In this document: one piece after another, positions 1-7,657 of the stretch | Numbering within the stretch: the stretch's first letter is position 1 | Layout: each line of letters starts with the position of its first letter | DNA from: Coriobacteriia bacterium | GTDB taxonomy: Bacteria; Actinomycetota; Coriobacteriia; Coriobacteriales; QAMH01 | Assembly: GCA_003149935.1 (NCBI GenBank) | Contig: QAMH01000002.1 | Coordinates: 1-64,000, forward strand | Length of the DNA stretch: 64,000 bases | Reading direction: 5' to 3' | The notes under the pieces: generated by a model | The model's database searches: none | What the model was told of the DNA's origin: nothing | The model's input: the letters and a program-made list of their open reading frames with translations, nothing else | Translations under genes and position numbers: made by a program

Positions 1-369
1 AGGGTTCTTGTTGGAGTTCTCCTGCTTGACTTCCTCGTTGTTGCACTCGATAAGCGTGAGGATCTTGTCATCGGTGGTGTTGCTCTGACGCTTGAGGTTC
101 TGGAGATAGCGGTAGATGATGTACTTGCGCGCGACCTCGAACTTGTCGAGCGCCATGATCTCATCCTCGACCATATCCTGGATTTCCTCGACCGAGACCG
201 TGTGGCCTGCGGCCTTGCAGGCATCCTCGACGTTGAGGGCCGCATACTCGATTTGGCGCGCCGTCAGACGCTCGTCTTCGGGAACTTCCCCGTTTGCTGC
301 TTCGATTGCGTTGGCGATCTTCGAAAGATCGAAGACTGCCTCCGAGCCGTTTCGTTTGATGATTTTCAT
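1..369 (-). CDS. nrdD: Anaerobic ribonucleoside-triphosphate reductase, N-terminal part (cut by window edge)
   Basis: This is the first 123 codons of an NrdD identical to the start of the complete gene at 33498-35720. The visible part is the ATP-cone allosteric domain, beginning MKIIKRNGSEAVFDLSK. The start is the ATG at 369, preceded by a GAGGG ribosome-binding site; a longer upstream frame exists but lacks such a site. The rest of the gene lies before base 1, so it cannot be seen whether this copy is intact or truncated at the duplication border. Its upstream region contains the NrdR-like boxes listed separately. Confidence 0.93.
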   Translation of the reverse strand, partial: MKIIKRNGSEAVFDLSKIANAIEAANGEVPEDERLTARQIEYAALNVEDACKAAGHTVSVEEIQDMVEDEIMALDKFEVARKYIIYRYLQNLKRQSNTTDDKILTLIECNNEEVKQENSNKNP

Positions 370-448
370 GTTTCCCTCATGTCCCTCGTGTTCGAGTTTT
401 TGTATGCAACGTTTTTGCGTGTGCAAGTGTGATTGCTCGATTCAGAAT

Positions 449-497
449 AGACCATATCTTGTGTTTGGGACGCCTGAAAATCCACAATATCTTGTGG
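449..497 (-). promoter_or_regulatory. Pair of NrdR-box-like sites upstream of nrdD
   Basis: Two related sites lie 33 bp apart: one around 451-464 containing ATATCTTGTG, and a near-palindrome at 482-497 (CCACAATATCTTGTGG). A third, weaker CACAAGAT follows at 515-522. NrdR, the ATP-cone repressor of ribonucleotide reductase operons, binds paired boxes of about 16 bp spaced by about three helical turns, usually over the promoter. Position, pairing and sequence fit that, but the NrdR gene is not in the window. Confidence 0.5.
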
Positions 498-810
498 ATA
501 AATTAGCTTGACATCACAAGATTTGGTATTTTCACAGGTAAAACGTATCAGGGAAGTAGATAAGCAACCTGTAACAGCTTGAAAAAAATTTCGACGAAAT
601 CCACCAACGGAAGCTCGAGTATCTTGGTCATTTACGGCGAAATAATAAGTTCCACAACTGACTAAGATATTTGGGCGTTTGAAGAATCTTGTTCGCTGTC
701 GTGGATAGCTCATATTTTGCACGAGGCGAATCACGTAGAAAATCCGCAAGTTCGCGGTCAGAACACATCCTACCCGTGTGACCAACTTATAGGGCCCTAA
801 AAAGGAGGGA

Positions 811-840
811 AGACAATTGTCGCCGGAGCAGTTTTGTCTT
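811..840. repeat. Repeat unit related in inverse orientation to 2523-2551
   Basis: AGACAATTGTCGCCGGAGCA followed by a TTTTGTCT end is, with one mismatch, the reverse complement of 2523-2551. The two lie in inverted orientation on either side of gdhA. Each has complementary ends (AGACAA/TTGTCT), so each can also fold alone. They look like members of a short dispersed palindromic family. Confidence 0.6.
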
Positions 841-879
841 GAGAATGAGGCAGTTGCTCTGAGCAACTGCCTCATTCTC
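841..879. repeat. Perfect 19-bp-arm hairpin, TGAGnCA REP-like family
   Basis: The left arm 841-859 and right arm 861-879 are exact inverse complements around a single base. Closely related elements sit at 33445-33483 (same 19-1-19 design) and, imperfectly, at 5123-5150. The core AGTTGCTC/GAGCAACT is shared. The hairpin follows the gdhA terminator region and could act as a transcript end, but its recurrence as a family suggests a REP element. Confidence 0.75.
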
Positions 880-901
880 GCCCCGGAACATTTCCCGTTT
901 C

Positions 902-938
902 AAAAAGAAGGGGGGGATGACGCACGCATCTCCCCTTC
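902..938 (-). terminator. Intrinsic terminator of gdhA
   Basis: Read on the minus strand just after the gdhA stop, a GC-rich stem (927-938 pairing with 907-919, GAAGGGGAGATG against CATCCCCCCTTC) is followed by CTTTTTG. This is a standard stem plus U-run, about 25 bases after the stop codon. Confidence 0.7.
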
Positions 939-962
939 CCGCAAATCTCTATGGTGTCGTGA

Positions 963-2300
963 CTAGACGATACCCTGGGCCATCATCGCGTCGGCAACCT
1001 TGAGGAAGCCCGCAATGTTCGCACCCATGACGTAGTTGCCCTCGTGGCCGTACTCGCGTGCGGCATCGTCAGCGGCATGGAAGATGCCCTGCATGATGCC
1101 CTTGAGCTTCGCATCGACCTCTTCGAAGGTCCAGGAGAGACGCTCGGAGTTCTGGCTCATTTCCAGGCCGCTCGTGGCAACGCCACCGGCATTGGCGGCC
1201 TTGCCCGGGAAGAACGCGACGCCGTTTTGCTGCAGGTACTGAGTCGCCTCGAGCGTAGTCGGCATGTTCGCGCCCTCGGTGAGAATCTTGCAACCGTTGG
1301 CGACAAGGTTCTTGGCATCCTCGATATGCACCTCGTTCTGCGTCGCACACGGCATGGCGATGTCGCAGGGGGTGACCCACACGCCGGCGCCCTCGTGGTA
1401 TTCGACGGTCGCATGGTCGCAGCGCTTCGCGTACTCGCTCAGGCGACCGCGCTCGACTTCCTTGATCTGCTTGACAAGTTCAAGGTCGATGCCGGACGGG
1501 TCGTAGACCCAGCCCGTGGAATCGGACATGGTGACGACGGTCGCGCCGAGCTGCGTGGCCTTCTCGCAGGCATAGATGGCGACGTTGCCCGAACCGGACA
1601 GGCACACCGTCTTGCCCTTGTAGGAATCGTTGTTGCAGTTGAGGTACTCCTCGGTGAAGTACACGGCACCGTAGCCGGTTGCCTCGGTGCGAGCCAGCGA
1701 ACCACCGTAGGAGAGGCCCTTGCCCGTGAGCACGCCAGTCCACTCGTTGCGGATGCGCTTGTACTGGCCGAACATGAAGCCAATCTCGCGCGCGCCCGTG
1801 CCAATGTCACCAGCCGGGACATCGGTATCGGCACCGATGTGACGCTGCAGCTCGGTCATGAAGGACTGGCAGAAGCGCATGACCTCACCATCGCTGCGAC
1901 CCTTGGGATCGAAATCGCAGCCACCCTTGCCGCCGCCCATCGGCAGCGTGGTGAGGCTGTTCTTGAAGACCTGCTCGAAGCCGAGGAACTTGAGGATGGA
2001 GAGGTTCACGCTCGGATGCAGGCGCAGGCCACCCTTGTAGGGGCCGATGGCGCTGTTGAACTGCACGCGGAACGCACGATTGACCTGAACCTTGCCGTCG
2101 TCATCCACCCACGGCACGCGGAAGGTGATGATGCGCTCGGGCTCGACGATGCGCTCGAGCAGACCGGCCTCCTCGTACTCGGGATGGGCTTCGATGACGG
2201 GCTCGAGAGATTCGAGAACCTCGGTCACGGCCTGGATGAACTCAGGCTGGTCGGCGTCCTTTGCCTTGACCTGTTCGATAATGCGCTGTACGTAACTCAC
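963..2300 (-). CDS. gdhA: NADP-type glutamate dehydrogenase, copy 1
   Basis: Hexameric-type glutamate dehydrogenase, 445 residues, the usual length of the bacterial biosynthetic enzyme. It reduces 2-oxoglutarate plus ammonia to glutamate in the cytosol. Visible family features are the K-rich substrate segment PMGGGKGGCDFDPKG, the catalytic-region PAGDIGTGAREIGFM, and the nucleotide-binding GSGNVAIYACEKA in the second half. The start is a GTG at 2300 (MSYVQRIIEQV) with an AAGGAG site six to seven bases upstream. It is monocistronic, with its own -10 element and terminator. A second, identical gene is at 36314-37651, so gene dosage would be doubled if the duplication is real. Confidence 0.95.
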   Translation of the reverse strand: MSYVQRIIEQVKAKDADQPEFIQAVTEVLESLEPVIEAHPEYEEAGLLERIVEPERIITFRVPWVDDDGKVQVNRAFRVQFNSAIGPYKGGLRLHPSVNLSILKFLGFEQVFKNSLTTLPMGGGKGGCDFDPKGRSDGEVMRFCQSFMTELQRHIGADTDVPAGDIGTGAREIGFMFGQYKRIRNEWTGVLTGKGLSYGGSLARTEATGYGAVYFTEEYLNCNNDSYKGKTVCLSGSGNVAIYACEKATQLGATVVTMSDSTGWVYDPSGIDLELVKQIKEVERGRLSEYAKRCDHATVEYHEGAGVWVTPCDIAMPCATQNEVHIEDAKNLVANGCKILTEGANMPTTLEATQYLQQNGVAFFPGKAANAGGVATSGLEMSQNSERLSWTFEEVDAKLKGIMQGIFHAADDAAREYGHEGNYVMGANIAGFLKVADAMMAQGIV

Positions 2301-2332
2301 GGTTTTCTCCTTGTCTATGACGGGACGCGTGC

Positions 2333-2338
2333 ATTATA
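2333..2338 (-). promoter_or_regulatory. -10 element of gdhA
   Basis: A perfect TATAAT on the minus strand lies 32 bases ahead of the GTG start. No good -35 hexamer lies 16-18 bp upstream (AACGTT region), so an activator may be needed. Inference from sequence only. Confidence 0.5.
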
Positions 2339-2421
2339 GGTTTTGAAGTTCCCATAACGTTGCCGAATTAATGAAATCGAAACATTCGCGACACTACCAT
2401 CGGATGGCAAACTGGACGCGT

Positions 2422-2444
2422 TATGGCACCCCGCATGTGCCATA
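2422..2444. promoter_or_regulatory. Palindrome TATGGCAC-N7-GTGCCATA, possible operator
   Basis: Eight-base perfect arms around a seven-base spacer, between divergent genes. The half-site GTGCCATA occurs twice more upstream of feoAB (31090-31097 and 31109-31116), and GCAAAACTTG also occurs in both regions (2449 and 31071). It could be a binding site for a common dimeric regulator; none is identified. Confidence 0.4.
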
Positions 2445-2481
2445 TCATGCAAAACTTGACACGCATGCTCAGACACGTGAA

Positions 2482-2514
2482 GTGACAGAGGACGGGGATA
2501 ATGTCATCTGTCAC
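2482..2514. repeat. REP-like palindrome, GTGACAGA stem with GGACGGGGATAATG core
   Basis: GTGACAGA (2482-2489) pairs with TCTGTCAC (2507-2514) across a 17-base core. The core GGACGGGGATAATGTCA is the same as in the palindrome split by the IS30 element (27074-27091 and 28334-28384). The design is a short stem with a 17-base GC-rich interior. Confidence 0.65.
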
Positions 2515-2516
2515 CC

Positions 2517-2557
2517 GAGACCAGACAAAAGTGCTCCGGCGACAATTGTCTGGTCTC
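2517..2557. repeat. REP-like palindrome, GAGACCAGACA stem
   Basis: GAGACCAGACA (2517-2527) pairs with TGTCTGGTCTC (2547-2557). The interior contains the unit that is inverted at 811-840. A further half copy, TGTCTGGTCTCG, follows at 2562-2573. Confidence 0.65.
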
Positions 2558-2635
2558 GCATCTGTCTGGTCTCGCCGTCCCTCGAGCATCATCCACCGTG
2601 GTAAAGTAGCAGAACATACGTTTTGGGGAGGAACC

Positions 2636-3835
2636 ATGAGCCTGCTTCAATCTAGCGACGAATACTGGGAGTTCCTGGGACAGTGCACGCGGTGCGGACA
2701 TTGCACGCAGGCCTGCGAGTCGCTCACCATGGCCGACATGACGCTCGGTGACATCGCCAAGGGTCTGCTGGATGCCCAGCGCAATGCCAGCTCAGCCGAG
2801 GAGCTTGCCATCGAGCTCGCCAGCAATCCACAGCTTACCCAGGCGGTGCGCAGCTGCTTCTTCTGCACCACCTGCAAAAACACCTGCTTCGCGCACAACA
2901 ACGTCTCCGCCCTCATATACCACGCGCGTGACGACTACCAAAAGCTCGGTCTCATTCCCCGTGACACCTACTCGAGCGTCGAGGTCGATCGTGAATGGGA
3001 TATCTTCACCGCCTATCGCGCCATCTACGGTATCGACCTTACCGACCTCACGCGCCATATCGAGACCGCGAACCATGACGCCGCGACGGACTGCGAAATC
3101 GCGTTCTTCCCCGGCTGCTCGCTTGCAGCCTACGCGCCCGAACTCACGCGCGAGATCTTCGAGACGCTCGACGAGTTGGGCGGCAAGGCGACGATGATCG
3201 ACCATTGCTGCGGATCGCCCCTCAAGAGCGCCGGCTTCTTTGACCGCGCCGAGGCGCTCTGCGACCGCAACTGCGCCGAAATCGCCTCTTCGGGAGCCCA
3301 CACGCTCGTCTGCGTATGCCCTGGCTGCAAAAACGCCATGCAGGCCGCCCTCGACCGCAATGGCATGGACGTGCGTGCCGTGAGCCTCTCGGCGTTCCTC
3401 CTCGAGCACGGCTTCACGCCCAAGCATCCGCTTCCCGAGGGGAATTACTGCATGTCCAAGGCATGCCAAGACCGTGATGGCAGCTGCTTGGATGCCACCC
3501 TGGAGGTGCTCGGCCTCGACGGAGACACCGTCGAAATCTTCCACGGCTGCTGCGGCGCCGGCGGTGCGGTCAACTCGTTTGAGCCCGACCGCGTGGACGG
3601 CCAGACCGAGCTGAAGCTCTCCTTCGCGCCCGAGGGTTCGACCGTCGTGACCATGTGCCCCACTTGCACCTATACCTATGCCTTCTACCTGATGAACCAC
3701 CCGCGCGGGCTCGGCAACAAGCACTATGCCGAGCTGCTCTTCGACACCCAAATAGATTGGGACCTCGTCTACGCGCAACTCTCGGGCATGTGGACGGGCG
3801 AGTACGGTCCGTGGCTTTCGCAAGTCTTCGCATAG
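2636..3835 (+). CDS. (Fe-S)-binding protein with two CCG (Hdr-type) domains, copy 1
   Basis: A 399-residue protein of the GlpC/HdrD/LutA-like group. Near the N-terminus are two 4Fe-4S motifs: CTRCGHCTQAC around residues 18-28, and CFFCTTCKNTC about 60 residues later. Two cysteine-rich CCG domains follow (FFPGCS...DHCCGSP and CMSK...HGCCGAGG), which in heterodisulfide-reductase-type proteins hold a non-cubane cluster. The start is the ATG at 2636 behind GGGGAGGA; a longer frame begins at 2501 inside repeats and is unlikely. Six to fifteen bases downstream begins an FAD oxidoreductase, so the pair probably forms a soluble electron-transfer or substrate-oxidising complex. The substrate is unknown. 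Confidence 0.85.
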   Translation: MSLLQSSDEYWEFLGQCTRCGHCTQACESLTMADMTLGDIAKGLLDAQRNASSAEELAIELASNPQLTQAVRSCFFCTTCKNTCFAHNNVSALIYHARDDYQKLGLIPRDTYSSVEVDREWDIFTAYRAIYGIDLTDLTRHIETANHDAATDCEIAFFPGCSLAAYAPELTREIFETLDELGGKATMIDHCCGSPLKSAGFFDRAEALCDRNCAEIASSGAHTLVCVCPGCKNAMQAALDRNGMDVRAVSLSAFLLEHGFTPKHPLPEGNYCMSKACQDRDGSCLDATLEVLGLDGDTVEIFHGCCGAGGAVNSFEPDRVDGQTELKLSFAPEGSTVVTMCPTCTYTYAFYLMNHPRGLGNKHYAELLFDTQIDWDLVYAQLSGMWTGEYGPWLSQVFA

Positions 3836-3850
3836 AAGGGGATGATGAGC

Positions 3851-5125
3851 ATGAACGCACATGAGATGACAGACGCGGCTCCCGTTGCCATCATCGGCTT
3901 TGGCGCTGCTGGCTTCAACACCGCCGTCGGCTTGCGAACGAACGGGTACACGGGCCCCATACGCGTGTTTTCAGACATCGAAACGCTTCCCTACAGCCCC
4001 ATACTCACTTCCTACTACGCGGGCGGAGAGCTCGATTACGAGGAATGCTTCCCGTGGAGCCAGGCCGAGATCGACGAACTCGGCCTCGACATCGTGCAGG
4101 AAGGTCCCGTCATCAAACTCGATACCAAGGACCATCTCGTATATACGAGCCAAAACTCCTATCCGTACTCCAAGTGCGTCATCGCGTCGGGCTCCGTCCC
4201 CACGCCCGTCGGCTTCCCACGCGATTGCGGCTATGCTCCCCTCATGCTCAGGACCATGGACGACGCCGAACGCCTCAAGGCCGCCATCACTAACTCCGGC
4301 TGCAAGCGCATGCTCGTGAGCGGTACTTCCATGGTCTCTCTCAAGACGGTCGAGGCGTGCCTCAACCGCGGCGTGGAGGTCACGCTTGTCGGCATCATGG
4401 ACCACGTGCTCGACATGAACGCACTGCCCCAGGCAGCCGAGCGTTTCGAGCGGGGCCTCGTCGCGCAGGGCGTCACCCTCAAGCTCGCCAACCCCATCAA
4501 GGCGGTCGAGGTCATCGATGATGCCACCCACCCCCTCGGCCGTCGCCTCGAGGTCACGTTTGCCGATGGCGATGTCGAGAGCTTTGACGAAATCTTCGTC
4601 GCCCACGGCATGCGCAACAACCTCGGCTTCGTCGAGGAAGGGTCCCTCGCGATGGATCGTGGCATCATAGTCGACGAGTTCATGCGCTCAAGCGACCCGG
4701 ACGTCTATGCCGCCGGTGACGTCGTGCAGGCGACCGAGCTCATCAGCGGCGAGAAGCGCATCGTCGGCATCTGGAAGAACGCTGCGCTCCAAGGCGCATG
4801 CGCAGGCCGGGCAATTGCCGCCGAGCTTGCCGGCAACGAGCCTTCACGGCCCTGTCTCGAATCGCTCGCGATGAACACCATCTGCGTACGCGAGACGCTT
4901 TTCATCTCAGCCGGCACCATCATGCTCGATGACAATAGTCGCGTGGAGACGGAAGTCGACGACACCATGACCGTCGTGCGCATCTTCGAGGGCGACGGCG
5001 ACACGCGGCGCCTCATAGGCTTCAACATCGCATGCGATGTAGACGAGCCAGGCGGGGATGCCTACGACCTGGGCGCCATGCTCACCATGCGCATACGCGA
5101 GGACTGCTCCCGAGCGGGGAAATGA
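3851..5125 (+). CDS. FAD/NAD(P)-dependent oxidoreductase, copy 1
   Basis: Flavoprotein of the class II pyridine-nucleotide-disulfide/nitrite-reductase-like fold, 424 residues. The N-terminal dinucleotide site is IIGFGAAGFN and is followed by a PYSPILTSYY segment of the NADH-rubredoxin/nitrite reductase group. A second nucleotide-binding region lies near the middle (MLVSGTSMVSLKTVEA), where the usual GxGxxG is degenerate, so pyridine nucleotide binding is doubtful. The FAD-closing motif is DVYAAGDVVQ. Three ATGs are possible (3842, 3845, 3851); GAAGGGG at 3835-3841 is best placed for 3851. It directly follows the Fe-S/CCG protein and probably works with it. Confidence 0.8.
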   Translation: MNAHEMTDAAPVAIIGFGAAGFNTAVGLRTNGYTGPIRVFSDIETLPYSPILTSYYAGGELDYEECFPWSQAEIDELGLDIVQEGPVIKLDTKDHLVYTSQNSYPYSKCVIASGSVPTPVGFPRDCGYAPLMLRTMDDAERLKAAITNSGCKRMLVSGTSMVSLKTVEACLNRGVEVTLVGIMDHVLDMNALPQAAERFERGLVAQGVTLKLANPIKAVEVIDDATHPLGRRLEVTFADGDVESFDEIFVAHGMRNNLGFVEEGSLAMDRGIIVDEFMRSSDPDVYAAGDVVQATELISGEKRIVGIWKNAALQGACAGRAIAAELAGNEPSRPCLESLAMNTICVRETLFISAGTIMLDDNSRVETEVDDTMTVVRIFEGDGDTRRLIGFNIACDVDEPGGDAYDLGAMLTMRIREDCSRAGK

Positions 5126-5150
5126 GACACTTGCTCAGAGCAAAGTCTCG
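5123..5150. repeat. Imperfect hairpin of the TGAGACA family
   Basis: TGAGAC...TTGCTC pairs with GAGCAA...GTCTC around one base; it includes the TGA stop of the preceding gene. It is related to 841-879 and 33445-33483 and may dampen read-through into the symporter gene. Confidence 0.55.
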
Positions 5151-5171
5151 TTTTGCAGAGAAGGATGAGAG

Positions 5172-6608
5172 ATGACCGATAAGAAAGCCCGTCGCTTCAA
5201 CCTGACCACGTGGATACTCATATCGCTTGTCGCGGGCATCATCGTGGGCCTCGCGTGCAGCTATCTCATTCCGGCTGGCTCACCCGCCGATGACATCTTC
5301 ATCGAGGGCATCTGCTATGTCTGCGGCCAATGGTTCGTGCGCCTCATGCAGATGCTCGTCGTGCCACTTGTCTTCTGCTCGATCGTCTGCGGCGCGGCGT
5401 CCATGAGCGACCCCAAGATGCTCGGAAAGGTCGGCATCGGCACCATCGCAATCTACCTGCTCACCACGGCGCTTGCCGTCGTCATCGCCATCATGCTCGC
5501 CGAAGTCTGCAAACCGGGCATGGGGCTTGACATGGCAGCCGTCGTCACCGTCGAGCCAACCGTGACGACGACCGAGCAAACCTTCGCCGACATGCTCATC
5601 AACATCATTCCCAAGAACGTCGTGACGGCGATGAACAACGGCGACATGCTTCCCATCATCTTTTTCGCCCTCATGCTCGGCTTCATCTTGGGACGTCTTG
5701 GCAAGAAGGTCGCCACGGTCAATCGCTTCTTCACGCAGTTCAACGCCATCATGATGAAGATGATCGGCGTCATCTTGCGCGTCGCCCCCATCGGCATCTT
5801 CTGCCTCATCACGCGCACCTTCTGCAATCTGGGCATCTCGGGCGTACTGCCCATGGTCAAGTTCATCGGCACCGTGTACCTCGGACTTGCCGTGCAGCTG
5901 CTCGTCGTCTATATGCTCATCCTCTTCATCGGCACGCGCCTCAACCCCTTCCACTTCCTGCACAAGTTCTGGCCGGTCATGGCATTCGCGTTCTCCACGA
6001 GCTCGAGCAACGCCACCATCCCGCTCAACATGGAGACGCTCGAGAAGAAGATGGGTGTCGATAACCGCGTCGCCTCCTTCACCATCCCGCTGGGCGCCAC
6101 CATCAACATGGACGGTACCGCCATCATGCAGGGTGCCGCCGTCGTCTTCATTGCCCAGGCATTTGGCATTGACCTCACGTTCGCCGCACTCGTCACCGTC
6201 GTGCTCACGGCCGTGACCGCCTCCATCGGCACGGCCGGCGTACCCGGCGTGGGCACTATCATGCTCGCCATGGTCTTCGACTCCATCGGGCTTCCCGCCG
6301 AGGGCGTCGCAATGATCATGGGCATCGACCGCCTCCTCGACATGGGTCGTACTGCCATCAACATCACGGGCGATGCCGTCGTCACAACCGTCATGGCGAA
6401 CTTTGTCAGATTGCTCGACAAGGACGTGTACCGCAACAAAGACTACGGTGCGATCAGCGAGTCGGAGCTCGATGCGCCGACCGATCCCGTCGATTATGAT
6501 GAGTTTACCGAACATGGCGATCCCACCGAGGTCGGCGAGCAGGGAGAGCCTGATCGATTCAAGGACATGGACTACCCACGTGTCGGCAAGGGAGCAGATG
6601 ATGAGTAA
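5172..6608 (+). CDS. Dicarboxylate/amino acid:cation symporter (SDF family), copy 1
   Basis: A 478-residue membrane protein of the DAACS/GltP family. Diagnostic segments are the serine-rich hairpin STSSSNATIPLN, the substrate/cation motif NMDGTAIMQG in TM7, and DRLLDMGRTAINITGDAV in TM8. Several hydrophobic segments precede them, starting with WILISLVAGIIVGLACSYLI. It should take up glutamate, aspartate or C4-dicarboxylates with Na+ or H+. The C-terminal 60 residues are an acidic cytoplasmic tail. RBS GAAGGATGAGAG precedes the ATG. It overlaps the next gene by eight bases, so symporter and hydrolase are co-translated. Confidence 0.92.
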   Translation: MTDKKARRFNLTTWILISLVAGIIVGLACSYLIPAGSPADDIFIEGICYVCGQWFVRLMQMLVVPLVFCSIVCGAASMSDPKMLGKVGIGTIAIYLLTTALAVVIAIMLAEVCKPGMGLDMAAVVTVEPTVTTTEQTFADMLINIIPKNVVTAMNNGDMLPIIFFALMLGFILGRLGKKVATVNRFFTQFNAIMMKMIGVILRVAPIGIFCLITRTFCNLGISGVLPMVKFIGTVYLGLAVQLLVVYMLILFIGTRLNPFHFLHKFWPVMAFAFSTSSSNATIPLNMETLEKKMGVDNRVASFTIPLGATINMDGTAIMQGAAVVFIAQAFGIDLTFAALVTVVLTAVTASIGTAGVPGVGTIMLAMVFDSIGLPAEGVAMIMGIDRLLDMGRTAINITGDAVVTTVMANFVRLLDKDVYRNKDYGAISESELDAPTDPVDYDEFTEHGDPTEVGEQGEPDRFKDMDYPRVGKGADDE

Positions 6609-7425
6609 CTACCAAGTTGAGGACCTGATCCTCGAGCATGACGAGAAACGCATTTTCGGTCGCATCTATCTTCCCGACGAAGCCGCGAATGGCAAGCGCG
6701 TGCCGCTCGTGATCTGCGCCCATGGCTTCGGCGGCAACAACGAGTCCTGCGAAGCCTACGCACGCGAGTTCGCAAAACGCGGCTATGCGGCCTACTGCCT
6801 CGATTTCTGCGGTGCGGCTAACTCCAAATCGAGCGGCGATACGAGCGAGATGACCATCTTCACCGAGCAGGCTGATATGGAGGATTCCTACACGGAGCTT
6901 GCAGAGCTCGGCTACGTCGATCTCAATAACGTCTTCCTCTTTGGCATGAGCATGGGTGGCGCCGTTGCCGCACTTGCTGCCGCAAACAAGAGCAACCTCA
7001 TCAAGGGTCTCATTCTGCTTTATCCCGCCTTCAGCATCCCCGGCGACGTACGACGCGCGTGGCCCAATCGCGATGAGTTTCCCGAGAGCTTTGGCATCTT
7101 CAACGCCGAGGTCGGTCGTGCCTTCATCGAGGCAATCTATGACTTCGACTTTTACGAGCACATCACCAAATACGCCGGTCCCGTACTTATCTTGCACGGC
7201 ATGAGCGACGACATCGTCGCATCGGGCTATTCCGTACGCGCCGTCAACATCTACCCACGCGCAGATCTCGAGCTCATCGGAGAGGTCGGTCACGGCTTTA
7301 CGGGCGGTGCCTTCAAGTACGCCGTACGCAAGATCGTCGGCTTCCTCGATGAAGAGGCCGATCTTCCCGACGAGTCAGGCCTTAACGGCGACCTGAACTT
7401 CAAAGGCGGCGGGATGTTCGGCTAA
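6601..7425 (+). CDS. Alpha/beta hydrolase, copy 1
   Basis: A 274-residue serine hydrolase with oxyanion segment CAHGFGGNN, nucleophile elbow GMSMGG (G-x-S-x-G), a likely acid in LHGMSDDIV and the catalytic His in GEVGHGF. No signal peptide is seen, so it is cytosolic. Two adjacent ATGs exist (6598, 6601); AAGGGAG at 6588-6594 spaces best to 6601. The start lies inside the symporter gene, which implies translational coupling and suggests it acts on something imported or on an acyl or ester intermediate. The family includes esterases, acyl-CoA thioesterases and aminopeptidases; the substrate cannot be told from sequence. Confidence 0.85.
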   Translation: MSNYQVEDLILEHDEKRIFGRIYLPDEAANGKRVPLVICAHGFGGNNESCEAYAREFAKRGYAAYCLDFCGAANSKSSGDTSEMTIFTEQADMEDSYTELAELGYVDLNNVFLFGMSMGGAVAALAAANKSNLIKGLILLYPAFSIPGDVRRAWPNRDEFPESFGIFNAEVGRAFIEAIYDFDFYEHITKYAGPVLILHGMSDDIVASGYSVRAVNIYPRADLELIGEVGHGFTGGAFKYAVRKIVGFLDEEADLPDESGLNGDLNFKGGGMFG

Positions 7426-7453
7426 GCACAACGCGGGCTTGCTTTCGCACCCG

Positions 7454-7527
7454 ATGAGACACATTGGACAGGTACATCTGTCTCATTGCATGCAATGAGA
7501 CAGATGTACCTGTCCAATGTGTCTCAT
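7454..7527. repeat. REPIN-like 74-bp perfect palindrome (P1), right edge of duplication
   Basis: Arms 7454-7490 and 7491-7527 are exact inverse complements. Each arm is itself a small hairpin (ATGAGACA ... TGTCTCAT around a 17-base core), so the element is two REPs in inverted array. The same element is at 42805-42878, and a version with an eight-base loop is at 57671-57748. The duplication ends at its last base. Confidence 0.9.
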
Positions 7528-7595
7528 TCGCCATCGACCCGTCACCGAAAAGTTTATTCATCAGAAAAAATAATAATTGCCAAATTTATATCCTG

Positions 7596-7633
7596 CTGTA
7601 AATATAATCTCATTACAGAACAGTTATCTGTTC
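7596..7633 (+). promoter_or_regulatory. Overlapping palindromes ahead of modA
   Basis: CTGTAA (7596-7601) pairs with TTACAG (7613-7618), and GAACAG-TTAT-CTGTTC at 7618-7633 is a perfect 16-bp palindrome. They lie 25-60 bases before the modA start in an AT-rich leader containing TATAAT-like sequence (7602-7607). The 11-mer TTACAGAACAG recurs between the FNT channel and NYN genes at 25924. They are plausible operators for a molybdate- or redox-responsive regulator, which is not identified here. Confidence 0.45.
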
Positions 7634-7657
7634 GTGAAGCACAGCAAGGAGGATTTC

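Larger units (their letters stand above)
370..962. other. Intergenic region between nrdD and gdhA
   Basis: This is a 593-bp AT-richer stretch with no convincing gene; the 169-codon frame read through it on the minus strand has no ribosome-binding site or recognisable domain. It holds the nrdD promoter region with NrdR-like boxes (449-497), a repeat unit at 811-840, a perfect hairpin at 841-879 and the gdhA terminator at 902-938. Bases 540-800 show nothing I can name. The same region recurs at 35721-36313. Confidence 0.8.
2301..2635. other. Divergent intergenic region gdhA / Fe-S gene
   Basis: 335 bp without a gene. From left to right it holds the gdhA -10 (2333-2338), a 23-bp palindrome (2422-2444), a motif shared with the feoAB upstream region (2449-2461), two REP-like palindromes (2482-2514 and 2517-2557) and the ribosome-binding site GGGGAGGA for the gene starting at 2636. 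It recurs at 37652-37986. Confidence 0.75.
1..7527. repeat. Long direct duplication, copy 1 (second copy 35352-42878)
   Basis: This segment is repeated in the same orientation at 35352-42878, a constant offset of 35351. All line-by-line comparisons I made match, and every coding frame in the two copies has the same length and translation. The left limit is the window edge, inside nrdD. The right limit is exact: identity stops at 7527/42878, the last base of a perfect palindrome, after which the copies continue into modA here and lutC there. The segment carries the nrdD 5' end, gdhA and a four-gene Fe-S/flavin/symporter/hydrolase module. It may be a recent tandem amplification or a mis-assembly; the sequence alone does not decide. 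Confidence 0.97.

Noticed and set aside
366..875. 169-codon minus-strand frame upstream of nrdD
   Set aside because: It covers the NrdR-like boxes and palindromes, has no ribosome-binding site and no recognisable domain.
2368..2637. Small frame upstream of the Fe-S gene
   Set aside because: Lies wholly in palindromic repeats and promoter DNA.
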